Below, one piece after another: positions 1 through 7,297 of a DNA stretch of 11,501 nt. Position 1 is the stretch's first letter. Each line of letters begins with the position of its first letter. The notes under the pieces were generated by a model. The model had not been told where the DNA came from and did not search any database. It saw only the letters and a program-made list of their open reading frames with translations. Where the stretch lies: positions 1 through 11,501 of the forward strand of contig JAIDBM010000323.1 in assembly GCA_029056365.1 (NCBI GenBank), in the 5' to 3' direction. Origin of the DNA: Muribaculaceae bacterium. GTDB taxonomy: Bacteria > Bacteroidota > Bacteroidia > Bacteroidales > Muribaculaceae. Position numbers and translations under genes: made by a program.

Positions 1-59
1 TAGCTTTATTTTTGGGGGGCTCGGTTTTTCTTTTTTAATTGTTTGTCTGTTTCAACGGA
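1..59. other. Non-coding left edge, T-rich and G-run sequence
   Basis: No gene is visible here. On the plus strand it holds a six-G run (14-19) followed by T-rich tracts (25-36). The T tracts could be the tail of a terminator for a plus-strand gene entering from the left, but no matching stem is visible inside the window. On the minus strand the tract is A-rich, so it does not serve as a U-tract for aroB. Confidence 0.4.
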
Positions 60-106
60 TAAAGCGGGCGCCCATGCATGGATGAAATGCATGGGCGCCG
101 GCTTTA
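60..106 (-). terminator. Long hairpin after aroB, probable terminator
   Basis: Positions 67-79 pair perfectly with 87-99 (13 bp) around a 7-nt loop. After one G-G mismatch (66/100) the stem continues for six more pairs (60-65 with 101-106). The hairpin begins 13 nt after the aroB stop, which is the usual place for a terminator. There is no clean U-tract after it on the minus strand; only the outer stem arm contributes a short TTTA. It may therefore stabilise the 3' end or terminate through another mechanism. Confidence 0.55.
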
Positions 107-118
107 TGCGTGCTCCAG

Positions 119-1189
119 TCATATATGCATGAGGTCGCGGTAAATGTCGAGTGCCGCCTCGATTTTTTCTTCAGATACCACACAGCCGCATACCGGCTGG
201 CCGATATCTTTCAACAGGGTGAATGAGATGGAGTCGGGCGACGGATTCTTTTTATCGTGCCGCATCAGAGAAATAAGTTCGGGATATTCCTTGCATGTTA
301 TGCTGTGTGCCCCGTAGTTTTCAAGTACGTAGGCCGCGATTTTATGAAGCGTTTCGCTGGGAAATCCCAGCTCCATATGCGAAAGAACCAGGCAAACCAC
401 CAGGCCCCATGCCACGGCATAGCCATGTGGCACCGGCGACTGGTATTTCAGTGCCATGGCTTCAATGGCATGTCCGGCGGTGTGTCCGAGATTGAGTGCG
501 CGGCGCAATCCTTTCTCGGTAAGGTCTTGTGCCACTATGTTCTGTTTCACGGCCACGGATTCTTCCAGAAGTCCGAGCAGGGCTTCTGAGTCGAAAAGCG
601 GATATACAACCGAATACGCGAGCAGTCGGTCGAGCATATCCTTGCTTTGAAGCAGGGCGTGTTTGATCATTTCGGCGTAGCCCGACAGCAGCTGCTGCTG
701 AGGCAGGGTGTTGAAGAAGCACGTGGAGATAATCACGGCATCGGCGTTGGCGAAAACTCCGATTTCATTTTTCAGACCGTTGAAATTCACCGAAGTCTTT
801 CCGCCGACAGCGGCATCGACGGCTCCGAGCAGGGTGGTGGGCACGTTTATGAAGTGCATGCCGCGTTTGAAGGTCGCGGCCCCGAATCCGCCGAGGTCGG
901 TAACCACACCGCCACCGATATTGATGAGCACCGACTGCCGTGTGGCGCCGAGGTCCGACAGACTTTTCCACAGCGAGGCAAGCGCCTCGATGTCTTTGGA
1001 TGCATCTCCTGCACGTGTACTGATTATTTTTGCAGCGGCCACAGTACCCGACTGTGCCTGTAGCACAGGCAGGACGAACGACTGGGTGTTTACATCGCAA
1101 AGCACGAATACGGCTGGCGAACCCAATTGGCCGACAATATCGTCGATTGATTCGCCTACATGGTTTGTAAAGATAATTTTCTGTTCCAT
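119..1189 (-). CDS. aroB: 3-dehydroquinate synthase
   Basis: This cytoplasmic enzyme makes 3-dehydroquinate from DAHP, the second step of the shikimate pathway to aromatic amino acids and chorismate. The 356-residue protein is of normal length and carries the family signatures: the NAD-binding GGGVVTDLGGF (92-102), the VPTTLLGAVDAAVGGKTSVN stretch (116-135), and probable metal ligands Glu-173 (GYAEMIKHA), His-236 (LGHTAGHAIE) and His-255 (PHG). HDKKN follows at 311-315. The ATG at 1189 gives MEQKIIFTN. The frame stays open to a TTG at 1231 and an ATG at 1213, but the putative promoter -7 box at 1236-1243 puts the transcript start near 1230, so the farthest start is unlikely. It lies 59 nt after the HAD gene with its own likely promoter. 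No functional link to that neighbour is evident. Confidence 0.95.
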   Translation of the reverse strand: MEQKIIFTNHVGESIDDIVGQLGSPAVFVLCDVNTQSFVLPVLQAQSGTVAAAKIISTRAGDASKDIEALASLWKSLSDLGATRQSVLINIGGGVVTDLGGFGAATFKRGMHFINVPTTLLGAVDAAVGGKTSVNFNGLKNEIGVFANADAVIISTCFFNTLPQQQLLSGYAEMIKHALLQSKDMLDRLLAYSVVYPLFDSEALLGLLEESVAVKQNIVAQDLTEKGLRRALNLGHTAGHAIEAMALKYQSPVPHGYAVAWGLVVCLVLSHMELGFPSETLHKIAAYVLENYGAHSITCKEYPELISLMRHDKKNPSPDSISFTLLKDIGQPVCGCVVSEEKIEAALDIYRDLMHI

Positions 1190-1235
1190 TGTGTTTGTGA
1201 GTTTACGGCACATAACTACGATGTATAACAAAAAA

Positions 1236-1267
1236 CAAAGGTAACGGTTTACAATGCGTCAGCCACA
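1236..1267 (-). promoter_or_regulatory. Bacteroides-type promoter for aroB
   Basis: Read on the minus strand, TACCTTTG (1243-1236) matches the Bacteroides primary sigma -7 consensus TAnnTTTG. A partial -33 box, TGTG (1267-1264, consensus TTTG), lies 20 nt upstream, inside the end of the HAD gene. The start of transcription would be near 1230, leaving a leader of about 40 nt before the ATG at 1189. The -7 match is exact and the -33 match is 3 of 4. Confidence 0.5.
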
Positions 1268-1968
1268 GAGTCGGCGCATTCCTGCATCGACAGGAACACG
1301 GCATCGGCTCCGGCCATATGCAGGGCATCGGGTGCGATTGGTCCGGTTACAATGCCTATGGCAAGGGCGTTGGCCGCTGCCGCCGAGCGCACGCCAAGCG
1401 GAGCGTTGTCGAAAGCTATGGCCTCGTGTGGCCTGACCCCGGCAATCTCCATGGCCTTGAGATAAGGTTCGGGATGCGGTTTGCCGTGGGTTACGTTATA
1501 TGCTGTCACCCGCCGGTTTTCTGGAAAGGCTCCCGGAAAGTCGGAATCGAGCCGGCCGAGGAGCGAGCCTTGCCCGGACCCTGTGACAAGAACGGTAGTC
1601 AGACCTGCATCCATTACCGCTCTGACGAGCTTTGTGGCTCCGGGCATGATGTCTACCTTGGCCATCCCGGCGAAGAGTTCCGCTTTCCGGCGGTACAGCC
1701 TGCGGCATTCATCGTCGGAAATGTCTATTCCGCAGTGTTTTCTGAATATGTCTCTTACTGTGTCAGTGCCGGTGCGCCCTTCGTCCATAAGTATGGTCAC
1801 AGGTTCGATTTCTATGCCGTTTTCAGCGAGCATCTGTGTCCATGCGGCTACATGGCGCGGCATTGAGTCATACAGAGTGCCGTCCATGTCGAACAGCGCG
1901 GCCTTTGGAGTCGCGCTGGCGTGGCAGCGTTGCGTATAGTTGTATAGTGCTTTTTCGAAGGTTGTCAT
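1249..1968 (-). CDS. HAD-superfamily hydrolase, beta-phosphoglucomutase-like
   Basis: A 239-residue cytoplasmic haloacid dehalogenase-family protein of subfamily IA, probably a sugar-phosphate phosphatase or phosphomutase; the substrate cannot be read from the sequence. Motif I is FDMDGTLYDS with nucleophile Asp-27 and acid/base Asp-29. Motif II is VLVTGSGQ (Thr-129). Motif III is HGKPHPEPY with Lys-163. Motif IV is AFDNAPLG (Asp-187), where Asn replaces the more usual second acid. A helical cap domain lies at about residues 40-110. The start is the only plausible one: no ATG, GTG or TTG occurs in frame between it and motif I. The gene therefore begins 101 nt inside the zero-frame 3' end of the AsmA-like gene. 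No promoter was seen directly upstream, so it is probably translated from the dtd-asmA transcript. Confidence 0.85.
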   Translation of the reverse strand: MTTFEKALYNYTQRCHASATPKAALFDMDGTLYDSMPRHVAAWTQMLAENGIEIEPVTILMDEGRTGTDTVRDIFRKHCGIDISDDECRRLYRRKAELFAGMAKVDIMPGATKLVRAVMDAGLTTVLVTGSGQGSLLGRLDSDFPGAFPENRRVTAYNVTHGKPHPEPYLKAMEIAGVRPHEAIAFDNAPLGVRSAAAANALAIGIVTGPIAPDALHMAGADAVFLSMQECADSVADAL

Positions 1969-4900
1969 ATATTGGGTTGATGTTTTCCAGCGAAGCTTTT
2001 CGCCGGTCTTTCTTCTTTTTTGTTTTCTTGTTGTTGTCTGGTGCGTCGAAGAAGCCGGGCGGGGCCGGTATGAGTCCCTCCTGTATCAGCCGGGTGGAGT
2101 CGGCGCGTGTAAGAGTGTCGGTGTTTAGGTCGATTTCGGCGGCAGTCGGTCTGGCGTTGATTCTCAAACGGCTGAAGCGCGAGTTGTCGACACCCCTGCG
2201 GAACACGTTTTCAATCTGCCGTATCAGGTTCACACGTGTGGTATCGGTTATGGCCACACGTTCGATGGCCTGTTTCTCGTTGAAGTGTGCTCCGCCGAGA
2301 CGTACTTTGTATTTGTCGGGGTTTCCTTTTATGTTTACTCCGAATTTAAACGGCAGTGGCGATTTGAGCACGGCTATGTGGTAGTTGAAGTTCATGTCGA
2401 GGTCGTTGTATCCCTGTACGCCGAGCCTGTATCGGTCGAGGTCGAACACAAAGGGATAAATCTGCATCATCGACGAATCAACCACCATTTCCACCGACAT
2501 ATGTTTGATTATGTTGTTCTGTTTGTTTTTGAACATCAGCCATTTGCCGATGGTGCGGTATGTGTCGGCATCGATAAGTTTCAGAGAGTCGCCGGTGATG
2601 TTTACGGCGGCATGAAGCGACGGCATGTCGAAGTCCATGTTGCGGTGCAGGTTCACGGTGGCTGCGATATCGGCATCGATTATTCCGTCGAAGTCGCGGA
2701 TAAGCGGCATCACCGAGTCGATTGCAGGCACCATCTTGAGGAAACCGTGAATGTCGAAGCGCTTTATGTCGAGTCCGAAGCCGAACCGGAGTTCGTTGAT
2801 GTTCGGCGCCTGATACAGAGCCGACATTGCCACCGAGCCGATATCGCTGGCTGCCTTGAGACGGTGCAGGTTGAGTGCCCCGTCGTAGACGAGCACGGTT
2901 CCGCCGAGATTATGCAGAATAAGGTCGGAGTAAAGAATGTTGTTGGCCTTTACATTGAACACCGCTTCTATATTCCGTGGAATCAGCAGCGGAGCCATGG
3001 AGTCGGTTGTGCCGGCTACATAGCGGTCGATTTCGCTGTCGAGACTCTCGTCAGAGTCCAGGCGGTCGAGGTGAAGCGACTGCCGGTGTTTGTTTTCCGA
3101 GTATGCGGCACCGCGGAACGTGAGATCGGCCAGCTGGTTTACGTCTACAGTATCGGAAACGATGTCGAAATTCGCTTTTACCGACTGTTTGTGGTTGCGC
3201 GATGTCAGCCCACGCCTGATATTTGTTATCTGGCCGCTGAGCAGAAAGTCGCTGTGGCCCACTTTGTATTCAATGTTGTTGAGTTTTACGGTGTCGTTGT
3301 TGAATGTGATGTTGAAGTTTCGTATGCGGTTTCGAATCGGGAAATATGCCGTGAACAGGCTCACCCTGTCGGAGAGTATGTGTCCGTTCAGTTTCCATCC
3401 GAGCAGCAGCTGTTTCAGCTGGCGCGATGTTCCCCAGTCGATTATTTCGTCGTCCTGGTCGGTAATCTGGGCATGGACACGCGGCATGGCGCCTTTGCGG
3501 TGACGGTATTTCTTCATTGCCAGGGCATATACCGAATCGGGCGGAAGGTCGGGCCGGGCGGCTTTTATCGAGTCGGCTGTTCTGGTGAATTCCTTAGGGG
3601 CCTTGCGTTGCGGCAGCTTCATTGCCGAGAAATTCACATCGGCATTCGAGAGCATCAGGCGGGTGTTCGGATCGCCGGTGGCCAGACGCGCGATGTCCAG
3701 GTCGAAGTCGAACAAAGGCCGGTGTATGTCGCCGTCGGCGGCTCGCATCGCCACATTGCCGCTGATGTCGCGGGCCCTTACGAGAATTGAGTCGCTGAGC
3801 AGCCTGAAGTTGAACGATGCTATTTTCAGCGATCCGCCCAGCGGGGTCACGGCTGTGGAATCGGAATTGTAGCGTTGGTTTCTGGTGCCGGCGCCCAGAT
3901 GGAATCCGGTGGCTTTGAATGAATATTGGGTATGCAGCACGTTTATCGAGTCGATGTCGATATAGGCGTGAAGCAGCTGTATTTTCTGATGTTTGTCGGT
4001 TTTGAATGTTTCATCGTTTCCGAAATGAATTTTAGTATTACGGGCATAGGCCATGTTGGCGGTGTCGGAACTGAGCCAGTACAGGTTCCGTCCGGTAAGG
4101 TCTCCTGCAACGGCGAGTTTGTAATAGCTGCCCGGAGCGAACATCGAAGGCCGTCCGGCTATCCGCAGATTGGCGTTGATAGAGCCGCTGGCATATCCCT
4201 GGACGAGTCGTGACAGCGACCGGGGCAGTTTCCGCAGGTCGACATGCCCTTCGAAGGTTCCGTTGAAGAACGGGTCGGAGTTCAGTCCGGTAAGCGAACC
4301 GCTCAGTCTTACGTCGGTGGCGTCTCCGGCCAGGGTAAGCGATGTGAGGTTGAGCTTGGCTTTGTCGAGGTCGTCGCCGTGGGTTTGTATGGAAAGGTCG
4401 GTTGAGAAATTGTGGAATACAGTTTTGTCGAAGGTTATTTCCGAAGGAGGTATTACTATATTGGCGGTGGCATGCGGCACCGAGCCGGAAGCGGTGTTAT
4501 AGGGTTTGTCCAGTGTCAGTTCTATTTCAGGCTTTGCTGTTATGGCGAAGTCGTCCGGGAGTCCGGCGTCGTGCAGTATTCCGGACGGAAGCATGGCCAG
4601 AATCTCGCCTGCGGGGATTGGTTTGAGCTGCAGATGCAGGGATTTTACCACAAGGTCGTTGCCGAAGTCGAGACTTGTGTCGAATTTTCCTCCGAACATT
4701 GATATGTCGAAGCTGAAGTTCTCAAGGTCCAGCAGTTGCGGCGTGGCGGCATTCCATACCACATCGCCGTTTATGTCGAAGGGCACGTTGCCGAGTATTT
4801 CCGGAGCGATGCCATTCAGAGGCAGTGAGCCTCTGAAGTCGCAGGTATACCGCGGGTTGTCGATTCCCTCGATTACAACCGAGTGCAGGTTCAGTTCCAT

Positions 4901-5452
4901 GTCGGTTCCGTCGGCGTGATTATAGTAGCGGAACGGTTTCGGGTCGACTATGGCGAAGCGCCGTATGGATATTGCCGGAATCGGCCCGGAAGGGTCATCG
5001 TTGTCGGATGGCGGCACAATATTGAAATTGTTCAGGTTTTCACTCACCACCACTATATTTATGCCTGGAGAAGTGAATGTAACATCGCCAAGCTCAATTT
5101 CGTTGCGCAGGAGTTTGCTGAGGTTTATGCTTCCTTTGAGTTGCTTGAGAGTGAGCAGGGTGTCGGCATATTCCGGCAATGCGGCACGGTGTTCCGGGGC
5201 AATGTGGCGCAGATCGCGTGCCATTACATCCAGATCGTCTACAGTGATTTCAAGAAATGGAAACGAAGCGCTCAGGTTGAGTTCCGCCCGGCCCAGCGAT
5301 ACGTCTGCGTTGAGGTATTTGTTGGCTGCCGCACAGGCCAGAGGAGTGAGGCGTTCGGGATGCAGCAGGCGTACGGCCACTATCAGCGTGCCTGCCGTCA
5401 GAAGCAGCAGGGCGAACAGTGTCCAGGCGGTTATTTTCAGGAGTCGTTTCAT
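1868..5452 (-). CDS. AsmA-like membrane-anchored protein
   Basis: A 1194-residue protein. It starts with a short basic stretch and one hydrophobic segment (about residues 8-30, AWTLFALLLLTAGTLIVAV), so it is probably anchored in the inner membrane with a long periplasmic body. The body is rich in alternating beta strands, as in the AsmA/TamB/YhdP group. The best-conserved part is near the C-terminus (SPLPFKFGVNIKGNPDKYKV, about 1030-1055). That group is linked to envelope biogenesis and lipid transport between membranes; the role here is inferred. The ATG at 5452 is preferred because it gives a good signal-anchor and overlaps the dtd stop as ATGA. The open frame extends 37 codons further upstream but that part lies in dtd. 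The C-terminus has a Lys-rich tail (about 1141-1152), then 33 residues encoded over the start of the HAD gene. See the frameshift element at 1965-2021. Confidence 0.85.
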   Translation of the reverse strand: MKRLLKITAWTLFALLLLTAGTLIVAVRLLHPERLTPLACAAANKYLNADVSLGRAELNLSASFPFLEITVDDLDVMARDLRHIAPEHRAALPEYADTLLTLKQLKGSINLSKLLRNEIELGDVTFTSPGINIVVVSENLNNFNIVPPSDNDDPSGPIPAISIRRFAIVDPKPFRYYNHADGTDMELNLHSVVIEGIDNPRYTCDFRGSLPLNGIAPEILGNVPFDINGDVVWNAATPQLLDLENFSFDISMFGGKFDTSLDFGNDLVVKSLHLQLKPIPAGEILAMLPSGILHDAGLPDDFAITAKPEIELTLDKPYNTASGSVPHATANIVIPPSEITFDKTVFHNFSTDLSIQTHGDDLDKAKLNLTSLTLAGDATDVRLSGSLTGLNSDPFFNGTFEGHVDLRKLPRSLSRLVQGYASGSINANLRIAGRPSMFAPGSYYKLAVAGDLTGRNLYWLSSDTANMAYARNTKIHFGNDETFKTDKHQKIQLLHAYIDIDSINVLHTQYSFKATGFHLGAGTRNQRYNSDSTAVTPLGGSLKIASFNFRLLSDSILVRARDISGNVAMRAADGDIHRPLFDFDLDIARLATGDPNTRLMLSNADVNFSAMKLPQRKAPKEFTRTADSIKAARPDLPPDSVYALAMKKYRHRKGAMPRVHAQITDQDDEIIDWGTSRQLKQLLLGWKLNGHILSDRVSLFTAYFPIRNRIRNFNITFNNDTVKLNNIEYKVGHSDFLLSGQITNIRRGLTSRNHKQSVKANFDIVSDTVDVNQLADLTFRGAAYSENKHRQSLHLDRLDSDESLDSEIDRYVAGTTDSMAPLLIPRNIEAVFNVKANNILYSDLILHNLGGTVLVYDGALNLHRLKAASDIGSVAMSALYQAPNINELRFGFGLDIKRFDIHGFLKMVPAIDSVMPLIRDFDGIIDADIAATVNLHRNMDFDMPSLHAAVNITGDSLKLIDADTYRTIGKWLMFKNKQNNIIKHMSVEMVVDSSMMQIYPFVFDLDRYRLGVQGYNDLDMNFNYHIAVLKSPLPFKFGVNIKGNPDKYKVRLGGAHFNEKQAIERVAITDTTRVNLIRQIENVFRRGVDNSRFSRLRINARPTAAEIDLNTDTLTRADSTRLIQEGLIPAPPGFFDAPDNNKKTKKKKDRRKASLENINPIYDNLRKSTIQLYATLPRQRDSKGRAVRHGRHSV
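1965..2021 (-). promoter_or_regulatory. Candidate programmed -1 ribosomal frameshift site
   Basis: On the minus strand the AsmA-like gene reads ACA AAA AAG, giving the heptamer A-AAA-AAG (2021-2015) in the correct zero-frame phase; this is the slippery sequence of E. coli dnaX. An 8-nt spacer (2014-2007) leads to a stem-loop: CCGGCGAA (2006-1999) pairs with TTCGCTGG (1994-1987) with one G-U pair and an AAGC loop. A -1 shift would add 16 residues (EERPAKSFAGKHQPNI) and stop at TGA 1967-1965, which overlaps the HAD start ATG (1968-1966) as ATGA. The shifted product would be about 1162 residues instead of 1194. A chance arrangement, or an indel in the six-A run, is also possible. Confidence 0.4.
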
Positions 5453-5898
5453 TTGTCTTTCGAGTCTATTACTATGGTTACAGGGCCATCGTTTACAAGT
5501 TCCACCTGCATGTCGGCTCCGAACACACCTTTTTGTACCGTGCGGCCTGTAATTGCAGAGCACTCGTTGCAGAACATCTCGTAGAGGGGTACGGCCAGAT
5601 TGTGTCCGGCTGCGTGTATGTAGCTCGGACGGTTTCCTTTACGGGTAGAGGCAAGGAGTGTGAACTGGCTTACAGCCAGAATGTCGCCTCCGACATCACA
5701 TACCGAACGGTTCATCACGCCGTTGTCGTCGTTGAATATCCGCATGGCAGCGGTTTTTGAAGCGAGATAGCGCACATCGGCTTCTGTATCATCATGGGCC
5801 ACGCCTACAAGAACGAGCAGCCCGGCTCCAATTTCGCTGTGGAGTTGTCCGTCGATGCTTACCGAGGCATGTCTTACCCTTTGTATCACAAGTTTCAT
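5449..5898 (-). CDS. dtd: D-aminoacyl-tRNA deacylase
   Basis: This cytoplasmic enzyme hydrolyses D-amino acids mischarged on tRNA (such as D-Tyr-tRNA), protecting translation from D-residues. The 149-residue length is typical of the DTD1 family. It starts MKLVIQRVRHASVSIDG and has both hallmark motifs: SQFTL (77-81) and the Gly-cisPro motif in NDGPVT (136-141) near the C-terminus. Its TGA stop overlaps the ATG of the downstream AsmA-like gene as ATGA (5452-5449), a sign of translational coupling. It is the first gene of the dtd-asmA-HAD group, with a promoter just upstream. The functional link to asmA is not obvious and may only reflect co-transcription. Confidence 0.95.
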   Translation of the reverse strand: MKLVIQRVRHASVSIDGQLHSEIGAGLLVLVGVAHDDTEADVRYLASKTAAMRIFNDDNGVMNRSVCDVGGDILAVSQFTLLASTRKGNRPSYIHAAGHNLAVPLYEMFCNECSAITGRTVQKGVFGADMQVELVNDGPVTIVIDSKDK

Positions 5899-5918
5899 CT
5901 GCAGAAATTTTGAATCTG

Positions 5919-5950
5919 CAAATATAGTAATAATGCGGCAGATATGAAAA
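5919..5950 (-). promoter_or_regulatory. Bacteroides-type promoter for dtd-asmA-HAD
   Basis: Read on the minus strand, TATATTTG (5926-5919) followed by C is an exact match to the Bacteroides -7 box TAnnTTTG. The upstream TTTTC (5950-5946) gives a near-consensus -33 box at a 19-nt spacing. Transcription would start about 14 nt before the dtd ATG at 5898, giving a very short leader. A 6-bp inverted repeat (TGCAGA at 5900-5905 with TCTGCA at 5915-5920) touches the -7 box and start site; whether it is an operator is unknown. Confidence 0.6.
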
Positions 5951-5953
5951 TGA

Positions 5954-5972
5954 ATCGGCAGTTCGTGCCGAT
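5954..5972 (-). terminator. Small hairpin before dtd, possible second terminator
   Basis: A perfect 7-bp inverted repeat (ATCGGCA with TGCCGAT) has a 5-nt loop. On the minus strand it is followed by the U-rich TCATTTTCAT, a better U-tract than that of the larger hairpin at 6003-6035. It could be a backup terminator for the icd transcript. It adjoins the -33 box of the dtd promoter, so an operator role is an alternative. Confidence 0.35.
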
Positions 5973-6002
5973 GAACAGGTTCTGAGAGCTGTCTCTAATA
6001 GA

Positions 6003-6035
6003 ATCGGGTTTGCGACCTTTGGCCGCAAACCCGAT
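6003..6035 (-). terminator. Strong hairpin after icd, probable operon terminator
   Basis: ATCGGGTTTGCG (6003-6014) and CGCAAACCCGAT (6024-6035) form a perfect 12-bp stem with a 9-nt loop; two further C-G pairs are possible inside. It begins about 35 nt after the icd stop, so it fits the end of the citX-citCG-hydratase-icd transcript. The following minus-strand bases (TCTATTAG) are only moderately U-rich. Confidence 0.5.
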
Positions 6036-6069
6036 AGTAAGATAGTTATGGGCGGGAACCCCGATGGCC

Positions 6070-7278
6070 TTATGCCATGCGTTTGTCGAGATTCTTTCGG
6101 ATTGACTTGAGGAACTGTTCGGAATTCACCGCAGTGGGCACAATGCCTTCGTAGAGGTTTACCAGGTCTTTGGTTACGATACCCTCGTTGAGAGTGTCGA
6201 AGCAGGCGTCTTCAAGCTGGTTGGCATAGTTTACGAGTTCGGGCAGGCCGTCGATTTCGCCACGTTTGCGAAGAGCGCCGCTCCATGCGAAAATGGTCGC
6301 CATGGGGTTGGTGGAAGTATCTTCGCCGTTGAGGTGCTTGTAGTAGTGGCGGGTAACAGTTCCGTGAGCGGCTTCATATTCATATTTTCCGTCAGGACTT
6401 ACGAGCACGGAAGTCATCATGGCCAGAGAGCCGAAGGCGGTTGAAACCATGTCGCTCATCACATCGCCGTCGTAGTTCTTGCAGGCCCAGATATAGCCGC
6501 CCTTGCTGCGGATCACACGGGCAACCGCATCATCGATCAGAGTGTAGAAGAACTCGATTCCGAGGCGTTCGAAATCGCTGCGGTATTCCTCATATACCTC
6601 TTCGAATATTTTACGGAACTGGCCGTCATATTTCTTGGAGATAGTGTCTTTTGTCGAGAACCAGAGGTCCTGTTTTGTATCGATGGCGAATTTGAAGCAG
6701 CTGTGGGCAAACGAGCGGATCGACTTGTCGGTGTTGTGCATGCCCTGAAGCAGGCCCTCGCCTTTGAATTCATGAATTACCACTTCTTGGTGCGAACCGT
6801 CGTTTCCGTCGAACACGAGTTTTGCAGTACCGGGAACTTCCGTGCGTATTTCCACACTCTTGTACACATCGCCATAGGCATGACGTGCAATCGTGATGGG
6901 TTTCTCCCAGTTTTTAACAACCGGTTTTATGTATTTGATTGTGATGGGAGTGCGGAACACAGTGCCGTCGAGCATCGAACGTATGGTGCCGTTGGGGCTC
7001 TTCCACATTTCGTGAAGTTTGTACTCGTCCATACGCTGGGCGTTGGGAGTGATGGTGGCGCACTTTACGGCCACGCCGTATTTTTTTGTGGCTTCGGCGG
7101 CATCGACTGTGATCTGGTCGCGGGTCTCATCGCGTTTGGGCAGTCCGAGGTCGTAATATTCGGTCTTGAGGTCAACAAACGGGAGGATGAGTTCGTCTTT
7201 GATCATCGTCCAGAGGATACGGGTCATTTCATCACCGTCCATCTCCACGAGGGGAGTCGTCATTTTGATTTTTTCCAT
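6070..7278 (-). CDS. icd: NADP-dependent isocitrate dehydrogenase, eukaryote-type
   Basis: This enzyme oxidatively decarboxylates isocitrate to 2-oxoglutarate with NADP, feeding glutamate synthesis and NADPH supply. The 402-residue protein belongs to the homodimeric class found in eukaryotic cytosol and mitochondria (human IDH1/IDH2-like), not the E. coli Icd class. Visible substrate residues are KSPNGTIR (Ser-94, Arg-100), GTVFR (Arg-109) and ARHAYGD (Arg-132, the same numbers as in human IDH1). Metal-binding Asp residues are in LIDD (249-250) and YDGDVMSD (272, 276). GTVTRHY (Arg-310, His-311) is the NADP-specific signature. The ATG at 7278 lies 19 nt after the hydratase stop; an in-frame ATG five codons later is possible but less likely. 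It is the last gene of the citrate operon, and the upstream hydratase would supply its substrate. Confidence 0.95.
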   Translation of the reverse strand: MEKIKMTTPLVEMDGDEMTRILWTMIKDELILPFVDLKTEYYDLGLPKRDETRDQITVDAAEATKKYGVAVKCATITPNAQRMDEYKLHEMWKSPNGTIRSMLDGTVFRTPITIKYIKPVVKNWEKPITIARHAYGDVYKSVEIRTEVPGTAKLVFDGNDGSHQEVVIHEFKGEGLLQGMHNTDKSIRSFAHSCFKFAIDTKQDLWFSTKDTISKKYDGQFRKIFEEVYEEYRSDFERLGIEFFYTLIDDAVARVIRSKGGYIWACKNYDGDVMSDMVSTAFGSLAMMTSVLVSPDGKYEYEAAHGTVTRHYYKHLNGEDTSTNPMATIFAWSGALRKRGEIDGLPELVNYANQLEDACFDTLNEGIVTKDLVNLYEGIVPTAVNSEQFLKSIRKNLDKRMA

Positions 7279-7297
7279 GATATTTTTCTGTTTAGGG

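Noticed and set aside
1..40. Intrinsic terminator for a plus-strand gene based on the T-rich tracts
   Set aside because: No complete hairpin precedes the T tracts within the window, so the call cannot be supported.
1190..1231. N-terminal extension of AroB starting at 1231 or 1213
   Set aside because: The codon at 1231 is TTG and falls at the predicted transcription start. The ATG at 1213 would add residues (MCRKLTNT) not expected in AroB. The ATG at 1189 gives a normal family start.
2285..3790. 501-codon open frame on the plus strand opposite the AsmA-like gene
   Set aside because: Its product is a low-complexity Val/His/Glu-rich string with no recognisable family, and it lies fully antisense to a gene with clear signal-anchor and AsmA features. 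It is explained by codon bias in the real gene.
4883..5584. 233-codon plus-strand open frame across the asmA/dtd junction
   Set aside because: It is antisense to two well-supported genes joined by an ATGA overlap, has no known motifs and no promoter-like sequence of its own.
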